From contig NC_092279.1 in assembly GCF_036320965.1 (NCBI RefSeq), positions 13,770,161 to 13,834,160 of the forward strand: 64,000 nucleotides of DNA, in the 5' to 3' direction. The stretch comes from Panulirus ornatus. Lineage: Eukaryota > Arthropoda > Malacostraca > Decapoda > Palinuridae. Each line of letters opens with the position of its first letter. Within the stretch, counting starts at the first letter, position 1. Shown piece by piece: positions 34,041 to 45,500 of the stretch. The notes below the pieces were generated by a model that searched no databases, was not told the DNA's origin, and saw nothing but the letters and a program-made list of their open reading frames with translations. The position numbers and the translations under genes are program-made.

Positions 34041-37000
34041 AAGAGAGACAAAACACCCCAGTGCATGGTTTTGAACTGCGTTGCCCGTATCATTGAAAAG
34101 TCCGTGTAAAAGGTACTTTACGTTAATATTAGAGGCATGTTTCTTTCCCTTACTGTTTGGTAGTACACGTTGCTGTTCCACCTTTAATCAATCAGGCTAT
34201 TTGAGGCTACACCTGACATTATTTTGTATCAACTACAGCCAAAGTCATAGTAGTAGGTTGTCGTAGGTATCCATTTACTTTTTCAGTCTTTACACAAACT
34301 AATCTTTAAGGCTTATCAGGCAAAGTGTTTGCTGTCAGCCTGGTATGGTTTTAGTGTGTTCTCCACATGTTACTTTCCATTCATCATCTTAAAGTAAGGA
34401 AAATTCAGTTACTCGGAAAGTGTTCAGATTTCTACACACAGTACTACATTATTGTTTGCCATCGTCTTATAAATGAGACTAGGGAGTTGGGTTTATAAAG
34501 AGCAATGAATACGAAGTGGAACTTCGTTGTGTATTAATTATGCATCATATTTATTCCCCTGTCATTTATAGTTTAGATGTTCAAAAAGACTGATCTGCAG
34601 TGACACAAGTGTAAGTTCACTTATTAGCCCAAATAACTCGGTTTTATAATCTCCCCTCAAAGTGCTAAGAGACTTTGCCCCTTAGTTCTCAAAACTTAAT
34701 TTATTTGCAGGGGTGGCCTGGGCGGGGTATGAACCCACCTGGTCCTCGCTCGACTCTCGCCCTCTGCCTGAATGGTACGATGGTGCCAAAATTGGTATCT
34801 TCATCCACTGGGGAGTGTTCTCTGTCCCCTCCTTTGGTTCAGAGTGGTTCTGGAGTCACTGGCAAGGTAAGAATGCTGTTCTCAGAAAGAAATAAAGTTT
34901 AAATTCATTAATGTGTTGTAATAGTCTAATGCTATAATTTTATGCAAACCCATTTTCATAGGGAAACTAAATGAAATCTTCCCAAATACGTTCAGTGTGA
35001 AATATACAGGTTGTGTACACTTGTTTGACAAGAACTGTCCTACTTTATATATTATATCACTCACTCTTTGGCAAGGTGCACACAGCCCAATGTACGTGGA
35101 GTTTATGAAGAAGAACTATCCTCCGAACTTCACTTATCAAGACTTTGCGCCACAGTTCACGGCCGAGTTCTACCAGCCCGAGGAATGGGCAAGTATTTTC
35201 AGTGCCTCGGGGGCTCGCTATGTCGTACTTACCAGCAAACACCATGAAGGCTTCACGAACTGGCCCTCTCACTTCTCCTGGAATTGGAATAGTATGGATG
35301 TTGGACCTAAGAGAGATTTGCTAGGTCAGTCAGCCAGTACTGTGGGGATAATATGGTGTTTTAAATAATGTCTGTAAGATATTGATCTACAAATCAGAAT
35401 TTTCTCCCATTGGTGAGATGTACAGGTGATCCATTAATTAACCTTTCTATCCTAACCTTGTTCAAAATGTTGCCTGCATCCTGAAAATAATAGCAGTTTT
35501 AGGTTCATATGAGAAAAAATAATTGGACTGTTTAAACAACCTTATCCATTTCAACAGTTCAGAATGTGTGTATATAGAAATTAACTTGCCACAGGCACTT
35601 GAATTCAGTGCCTATTCTATTATCCATTTCATCATTCTCAAGATTTTCCTTCACTTTCCTCGGAACTTTGATTTCGGACATTGTCCAAAATCACTCCTTA
35701 TGATCTCCTGATGTCGAGATGTGATTACTGACTCATCATCAAGCGAAGCCTACATGTGCTGCATCTTCCTCCCGTAGTTTTCTTTTGGTAACTGAGGCAT
35801 AAATGTTGTATGCTAGTTAGACAGGAAGGCGACAGCCTCTAGTCAGTTTAGGAATCATTGGTTCCTTAAGTTGCAGCAGAAAATTCAGAATGGACAGCAT
35901 ATGTGGTTAAGATTCTCCTGGTCAGTTGTATAACTTAAGAAGTTGGGACTGAAATGGGTAAGTGATAGTATATGCCACATATAACAGCCATTGTTGCTTT
36001 TGAAATAATACTCTATATCTTATGTTAAACCACAGGGAGCGTAACCTTCAAGTTTTCATAGAATTATTCCATATCAGTAACTGCAAAACAGGCAAAAACC
36101 ACAAATCTTGAACAACTAAGATATATGGAAGAGTCTGACAGAGAGAGTACCAGTGATGCAGCCAAGATCAGTTGAATATAAGGAATGTAGTAATTATTAT
36201 GTTGGAATTAGAAATCTGTATTTTTTAAGGTTTGTCATGACCACATTAGAAAAACAAATTACTTTCATGCTGGGAAAACATCTCTAATAAACTGTATATT
36301 GTTGCTGTTTGTCCGGAGCTGCAAAGCAAGTTGCTGGAGTGGACCTTCTTCCTCTGCAGAGTTAAACCTCTTAAATAATGAGCAATATTTCTTTATAGTT
36401 TAAAACCTCAGCACCCAATTATTTTTCCTGTTGGGCCAGTTTTACAGATTACAGTACAGTTAAAGACATTTTTCCAGGTGATTTAGCCAAGGCCATCAGA
36501 TCTGAAACCCCACATATTCACTTCGGACTGTATCACTCCTTGTATGAGTGGTTCCATCCATTGTATCTTGCTGACAAATCCAACAAGTTTTCCACAAATT
36601 ACTTTGTAATCACCAAGACAATGCCTGAGCTGTATGAGTTGGTACGTACATTTCATGTTTTCAGTCCGTCTTTTGCTTTTCACAGTTAAGGCGTGTTTTC
36701 AATTTAAAGCAGTGTATAATTGATTTCTTGCACTTTACCATGTTCTGTTAGCAAGTGGTTCCAGCAGCAAACAAAAAACAACCCCATTTGTGCAAACCTA
36801 TTCTCTAGCTGTCATGTGTAATGCACTGATATGAGACTCCTGTCCACCCAAGCCCCACAGACCATTCAGCCATTCTTTTGGTTACTATATAACCACTTCA
36901 TATGCCTTAGTTCAGCCTACTGACAGCACCTTGCCCATGGAAAGTTCTGTGGGGCCTGGATGTGGAAAGGGAGCTGTGGTTTCGGTGCATTAAACATGAC

Positions 37001-39456
37001 AGCTAGAGACTGTGTGAACGAATTTGGCCTTTGTTGTCTTTTCCTAGCACTACCTCGTGCACATGTGGGGGAGGGGGTTGGTATTTCATTATGTGGCAGG
37101 GGTGGCGACGGGAATGAATAAGGGCAGACTATGAATTATGTACATGTGTATATATGTATATGTCTGTGTGTGTATATATATGTATACGTTGAGATGTGTA
37201 GGTATGTATATGTGCGTGTGTAGACGTGTATGTATATACATGTGTATGTGCGTGGGTTGGGCCATTCTTTCGTCTGTTACCTTGTGCTACCTCGCTAACG
37301 CGGGAGACAGCAACAAAGTATAATAAAAAATTTTTTTTTTTTTTTTTTTTTTTGCTTTGTCGCTGTCTCCCGCGTTTGCGAGGTAGCGCAAGGAAACAGA
37401 CGAAAGAAATGGCCCAACCCACCCCCATACACATGTATATACATACGTCCACACACGCAAATATACATACCTACACAACCTTCCATGGTTTACCCCAGAC
37501 GCTTCACATGCCTTGATTCAATCCACTGACAGCACGTCAACCCCGGTATACCACATCGCTCCAGTTCACTCTATTCCTTGCCCTCCTTTCACCCTCCTGC
37601 ATGTTCAGGCCCCGATCACACAAAATCTTTTTCACTCCATCTTTCCACCTCCAATTTGGTCTCCCTCTTCTCCTCGTTCCCTCCACCTCCGACACATATA
37701 TTCTCTTGGTCAATCTTTCCTCACTCATTCTCTCCATGTGCCCGAACCATTTCAAAACACCCTCTTCTGCTCTCTCAACCACGCTCTTTTTATTTCCACA
37801 TATCTCTCTTACCCTTACGTTACTTACTCGATCAAACCACCTCACACCACATATTGTCCTCAAACATCTCATTTCCAGCACATCCATCCTCCTGCGCACA
37901 ACTCTATCCATAGCCCACGTCTTGCAACCATACAACATTGTTGGAACCACTATTCCTTCAAACATACCCATTTTTGCTTTCCGAGATAATGTTCTCGACT
38001 TCCACACATTCTTCAAGGCTCCCAGAATTTTCGCCCCCTCCCCCACCCTATGATCCACTTCCGCTTCCATGGTTCCATCCGCTGCCAGATCCACTCCCAG
38101 ATATCTAAAACACTTCACTTCCTCCAGTTTTTCTCCATTCAAACTCACCTCCCAATTGACTTGACCCTCAACCCTACTGTACCTAATAACCTTGCTCTTA
38201 TTCACATTTACTCTTAACTTTCTTCTTCCACACACTTTACCAAACTCATTCACCAGCTTCTGCAGTTTCTCACATGAATCAGCCACCAGCGCTGTATCAT
38301 CAGCGAACAACAACTGACTCACTTCCCAAGCTCTCTCATCCCCAACAGACTTCATACTTGCCCCTCTTTCCAAAACTCTTGCATTCACCTCCCTAACAAC
38401 CCCATCCATAAACAAATTAAACAACCATGGAGACATCACACACCCCTGCCGCAAACCTACATTCACTGAGAACCAATCACTTTCCTCTCTTCCTACACAT
38501 ACACATGCCTTACATCCTCGATAAAAACTTTTCACTGCTTCTAACAACTTGCCTCCCACACCATATATTCTTAATACCTTCCACAGAGCATCTCTATCAA
38601 CTCTATCATATGCCTTCTCCAGATCCATAAATGCTACATACAAATCCATTTGCTTTTCTAAGTATTTCTCACATACATTCTTCAAAGCAAACACCTGATC
38701 CACACATCCTCTACCACTTCTGAAACCACACTGCTCTTCCCCAATCTGATGCTCTGTACATGCCTTCACCCTCTCAATCAATATCCTCCCATATAATTTA
38801 CCAGGAATACTCAACAAACTTATACCTCTGTAATTTGAGCACTCACTCTTATCCCCTTTGCCTTTGTACAATGGCACTATGCACGCATTCCGCCAATCCT
38901 CAGGCACCTCACCATGAGTCATACATACATTAAATAACCTTACCAACCAGTCAACAATACAGTCACCCCCTTTTTTAATAAATTCCACTGCAATACCATC
39001 CAAACCTGCTGCCTTGCCGGCTTTCATCTTCCGCAAAGCTTCTACTACCTCTTCTCTGTTTACCAAATCATCTTCCCTAACCCTCTCACTTTGCACACCA
39101 CCTCGACCAAAACACCCTATATCTGCCACTCTATCATCAAACACATTCAACAAACCTTCAAAATACTCACTCCATCTCCTTCTCACATCACCACTACTTG
39201 TTATCACCTCCCCATTTGCGCCCTTCACTGAAGTTCCCATTTGCTCCCTTGTCTTACGCACTTTATTTACCTCCTTCCAGAACATCTTTTTATTCTCCCT
39301 AAAATAAAATATAGATACATATATATATTTTTATTTGTTGCCTTTGTTGTCTTTTCCTAGTGCTACCTCGTGCACGTGCGGGGGAGGGGGTTTGCATTTC
39401 ATGTATGACGGGGTGGCGACTGGAATGAATAAAGGCAGCAAGTATGAATTATGTAC

Positions 39457-39504
<48 letters not shown>

Positions 39505-42500
39505 ATACTTTGTCGCTGTCTCCCGCGTTTGCGAGGTAGCGCAAGGAAACAGACGAAAGAAATGGCCCAACCCCCCCCCCCATACACATGTACATACGTC
39601 CACACACGCAAATATACATACCTACACAGCCTTCCATGGTTTACCCCAGACGCTTCACATGCCTTGATTCAATCCACTGACAGCACGTCAACCCCTGTAT
39701 ACCACATCGCTCCAATTCACTCTATTCCTTGCCCTCCTTTCACCCTCCTGCATGTTCAGGCCCCGATCACACAAAATCTTTTTCACTCCATCTTTCCACC
39801 TCCAATTTGGTCTCCCTCTTCTCCTCGTTCCCTCCACCTCCGACACATATATCCTCTTGGTCAATCTTTCCTCACTCATTCTCTCCATGTGCCCAAACCA
39901 TTTCAAAACACCCTCTTCTGCTCTCTCAACCACGCTCTTTTTATTTCCACACATCTCTCTTACCCTTACGTTACTTACTCAATCAAACCACCTCACACCA
40001 CACATTGTCCTCAAACATCTCATTTCCAGCACATCCATCCTCCTGCGCACATCTCTATCCATAGCCCACGCCTCGCAACCATACAACATTGTTGGAACCA
40101 CTATTCCTTCAAACATACCCATTTTTGCTTTCCGAGATAATGTTCTCGACTTCCACACATTTTTCAAGGCTCCCAAAATTTTCGCCCCCTCCCCCACCCT
40201 ATGATCCACTTCCGCTTCCATGGTTCCATCCGCTGACAGATCCACTCCCAGATATCTAAAACACTTCACTTCCTCCAGTTTTTCTCCATTCAAACTCACC
40301 TCCCAATTGGCTTGACCCTCACCCCTACTGTACCTAATAACCTTGCTCTTATTCACATTTACTCTTAACTTTCTTCTTCCACACACTTTACCAAACTCAT
40401 TCACCAGCTTCTGCAGTTTCTCACATGAATCAGCCACCAGCGCTGTATCATCAGCGAACAACAACTGACTCACTTCCCAAGCTCTCTCATCCCCAACAGA
40501 CTTCATACTTGCCCCTCTTTCCAGGACTCTTGCATTTACCTCCCTAACAACCCCATCCATAAACAAATTAAACAACCATGGAGACATCACACACCCCTGC
40601 CGCAAACCTACATTCACTGAGAACCAATCACTTTCCTCTCTTCCTACACGTACACATGCCTTACATCCTCGATAAAAACTTTTCACTGCTTCTAACAACT
40701 TGCCTCCCACACCATATATTCTTAATACCTTCCACAGAGCATCTCTATCAACTCTATCATATGCCTTCTCCAGATCCATAAATGCTACATACAAATCCAT
40801 TTGCTTTTCTAAGTATTTCTCACATACATTCTTCAAAGCAAACACCTGATCCACACATCCTCTACCACTTCTGAAACCGCACTGCTCTTCCCCAATCTGA
40901 TGCTCTGTACATGCCTTCACCCTCTCAATCAATACCCTCCCATATAATTTACCAGGAATACTCAACAAACTTATACCTCTGTAATTTGAGCACTCACTCT
41001 TATCCCCTTTGCCTTTGTACAATGGCACTATGTACGCATTCCGCCAATCCTCAGGCACCTCACCTGAGGTGCCTGTATGTATATATATATATATACACAT
41101 ATATATATATATGGATGGGGTTGTTAGGGAGGTAAATGCAAGAGTCCTGGAAAGAGGGGCAAGTATGAAGTCTGTTAGGGATGAGAGAGCTTGGGAAGTG
41201 AGTCAGTTGTTGTTCGCTGATGATACAGCACTGGTGGCTGATTCATGTGAGAAACTGCAGAAGCTGGTGACTGAGTTTGGTAAAGTGTGTGGAAGAAGAA
41301 AGTTAAGAGTAAATGTGAATAAGAGCAAGGTTATTAGGTACAGTAGGGTTGAGGGTCAAGTTAATTGGGAGGTGAGTTTGAATGGAGAAAAACTGGAGGA
41401 AGTGAAGTGTTTTAGATATCTGGGAGTGGATCTGTCAGCGGATGGAACCATGGAAGCGGAAGTGGATCATAGGGTGGGGGAGGGGGCGAAAATTTTGGGA
41501 GCCTTGAAAAATGTGTGGAAGTCGAGAACATTATCTCGGAAAGCAAAAATGGGTATGTTTGAAGGAATAGTGGTTCCAACAATGTTGTATGGTTGCGAGG
41601 CGTGGGCTATGGATAGAGTTGTGCGCAGGAGGATGGATGTGCTGGAAATGAGATGTTTGAGGACAATGTGTGGTGTGAGGTGGTTTGATCGAGTAAGTAA
41701 CGTAAGGGTAAGAGAGATGTGTGGAAATAAAAAGAGCGTGGTTGAGAGAGCAGAAGAGGGTGTTTTGAAATGGTTTGGGCACATGGAGAGAATGAGTGAG
41801 GAAAGATTGACCAAGAGGATATATGTGTCGGAGGTGGAGGGAACGAGGAGAAGAGGGAGACCAAATTGGAGGTGGAAAGATGGAGTGAAAAAGATTTTGT
41901 GTGATCGGGGCCTGAACATGCAGGAGGGTGAAAGGAGGGCAAGGAATAGAGTGAATTGGAGCGATGTGGTATACAGGGGTTGACGTGCTGTCAGTGGAGT
42001 GAATCAAGGCATGTGAAGCGTCTGGGGTAAACCATGGAAAGCTGTGTAGGTATGTATATTTGCGTGTGTGGACGTGTGTATGTACATGTGTATGGGGGGG
42101 GGGTTGGGCCATTTCTTTCGTCTGTTTCCTTGCACTACCTCGCAAACGTGGGAGACAGCGACAAAGTATAAAAAAAAAAAAAAAAAAAAAAAAAAATATT
42201 TGATTGTTATTTCCTGCATTAGTAAGACAGCACAGGAACAGACTAAGAAAGGCCACATCCACTCACATCCTCTCCATGTGTCCATACCGTTTCAGCATAC
42301 CTTTTAGAGCTCTCTTAACCATACTCAACTTACTACAACATCTCTCCCATACACAGTCATTCTTTACATAATATACCCTCCTCACAACACTTATTGTCAA
42401 CAAGCATTTCTTTTCCAACACATCCAACTACCTCTGTTCTTTTACATTTAGACCTCAAAACTCACCCACATAACTCCATCAGGATTACTGCACCATCAAA

Positions 42501-45500
42501 CATACCCATCTTTGCCCTCACAGACAATGACCTCTCCTTCCACACACTCCTCTGTGCACCATAGTCTCCTTGCCAACTATGGTTCATTTCTGCTCCCTTA
42601 GTCCCATTTGCTGTCATATCCACACCTGGGTATGTAAAGCATTCATGTCTTCCAGATTCTCCCCAGTCAGACTTGCACTCATACTGACCTGTCTCACTCC
42701 CTACTAAACTTTTGCCCTATCTCTTGCACATGCACTAGTTCAGCCACTGCTTTTGAGCTCTCTTGTTTGGCCCAGCCACTAAGACCTCAACTTGCATCAT
42801 GCAGCTAGGTGTTTGTTGCTTCTTATAGTTTCTGTGTAGAGACCAGCCAAGTGAAGCTGTGGGAGATTCCTTCTTTTGTCGTTCCCTCATCATGTAACAT
42901 TTTTGCTTTTAAGAGTCAGGTCAACAAACACCAGAGCTTTCATATTATATGTGCTTTTTCACATGCTATATTTTTCCATTTTTTGAGGTGACCTTGATTA
43001 AGCCATGTTTTTACTCATCCCAAATCAGCTACAGTAAAAAATGTATGGGTACTATAAGTTAAAATGTTTCAAAATCTTTCCTTCAGGTGAAAAAGTATGA
43101 ACCAGAGGTAGTTTGGTCAGATGGGGACTGGGAAGCCCAAGATTGGTACTGGAACTCTACAGTATTCCTCGCCTGGCTCTTCAATGAGTCCCCAGTCAAG
43201 GACACTGTTGTGGTCAATGACAGGTGGGGTCAGGGGATCCCTTGTCATCATGGCTCCTACTATACCTGTGCCGACCGCTACAACCCTGGTATAATAATGA
43301 GCAAATATTTACTCATGTAGCTGAACATGCTTTATGTGCATTTTGCAGGCTATTTAGTTTAAATTTACCCCTTAAACAGAGTTCTAAAGTGGTTGTTAAT
43401 GCTCTTATTTTCCTTCTGCCAGATATGAAATGATACTAACATTGTCCCTCCTTTGCAGGTGTGCTGCAGCCTCACAAGTGGGAAAACTGCATGACTTTGG
43501 ACAAACAGTCATGGGGCTACCGCCGCAATGCAACAGCCACTGACTATCTCACCATCCATGATGTCATCTCTGAACTGGCCCAGACTGTAAGCTGTAGAGG
43601 TTGGTATACAAAAACACTGTATTGGTAAAGATGCTTAAAATGTTAGAAATTAGATATATGTAAAAAAAATATATATTTCCTAATTCTCTTAATTCCTTTA
43701 CAGGCAACATTCTTATCAATGTTGGCCCAACACATGATGGGCGCATTCCACCAATCATGGAGGAGCGTCTTCGACAACTAGGCTCCTGGCTCAATATCAA
43801 TGGCGAGGCCATATATAACTCCCAGCCCTGGATCCACCAGAATGACAGTGTCACTCCTGGAGTATGGTGAGTTCTGGTTTAAAACTCACTGAATGATAGT
43901 GTCACACAAAGTATGGTGAGTCATGGATAGAGACACTCTGTAGTGACTATGTGTTGAATCATGATCTAAAACATATCACTATGACAGTGTTTCCCTTACA
44001 GTGTGAGGGGGTTTTGGTTTGGAACACACTTAAAAACAATGTTTACCATCCATAGTGTGACTTGTTCTGAGACACACCAAGAAATCATTGTAACCCCTAG
44101 AGTTTCAAGAATCATAGTGTCCTAAATACTACTTCGTACATCTCTATAGTAGTGTTTTCTCAGATTCATGTATGTATATGTAGGAAATGCATACTTTTCT
44201 TAATGCAAAACTTGTAAACATTAATCTTGAAATATGATTTTATTTCCTGTCCATGGCCACTTTGTCCTGTGAGTCATGACAGATGTCTTCAATTTCTGGG
44301 GGTTAGAAACATCTTAACCCCCCTGGTATGGCATATGCCTCTCACACTTCGTAAACCACCTGTTAGTCAATTAATACCATGGCTTTGCTTGAGTATTCCA
44401 TCTGACCTTTCAATGATTCCACTCAGTGATGATGTCACTGACCACAGGTCATCAGCTGAGATGCACCTCATTATGTCTTGGACTAGTAGTAGGAAGCCAG
44501 ATTGGCTGTAGTTGCTTGCTTTTTTTAGGCCAGCTTCTTTCATCCTGACACAGATAAGTATACTTCTCATACATTTATAAATAAAGTGTAATGTCCTTAA
44601 GTACAATACCAGAAACAACATGAGACATGCACATACATAAGTTTACCGTATGGTTCATTGTTTGAGTAGTACTTGTGCTTACCTTCCTCCCATTCCCTTT
44701 CGACATGGACTTCTTGTTTTGCCTGGTTGTCTTTTCTTTCCTATTGAAGTTTTCATTGTATAGGCCCCTTACAGGGGAATACTCTGGTTGGAACGAGAAC
44801 AGTCATCTCAAGCAACAATACCGATTCCCTGTCCATGGTTGTGCTGCCTTGGCTTCAGTGTTAGTCAGTCAAGCCTTAATTTTAGGGTTCTGTCCCCATT
44901 GACCTTGATTGGCATTTTGGGAAACTAGAGGTTCCCATAGGTCAATCCTCTTTTTTTCTTTGTCCCAGAGACTTTCCCCTCATGTTAATAGTGTTGAGAG
45001 CAACATCTGTACAGAGATAAATTCCTAAAGTCATGTTAGGTTGATTGGATCTAGAAGTCTTCTCAGCCTTATTCTCCTCAACTGATACCTCAAATTTTAG
45101 AGTAGATGTATAGAGGGTTGTTTTGATATGGCCTTAGAATTGCCATCCTCAGTGCCAAAATGACTCATATTTGGCCATCTTGATGAGGGTTTCATTAAGT
45201 CTCCTTCACCATGTTGGCATGCTCTCTTGGCTCATGGGACAAACAAACCCAGAAGAGAAATTTAAAATTTGTCGCAGGAAAAACTTTTCGTCTCCAGAGC
45301 ATTGTCCTACATCATTTTTCCTACTTGTTTTTCCTACCTTCCTTCCCCACCTCCAAAAAACTTTTCTCTAATTATTCTGATGTGACTACCATCACATTGA
45401 CCTCTGTATTCCAGGAATAATGAGATGCATCTCAGCTTATAACCAGGGAACAATGACAGTATCACTGTGTAGAGGTCATCTATTGGCAAGGGGGCAGATC

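Noticed and set aside
41009..41983. 324-codon frame as a single protein
   Set aside because: Its first ~35 codons are the antisense of copy C plus (TA)n; the real LINE sequence starts at 41,112. It is a junction artefact.
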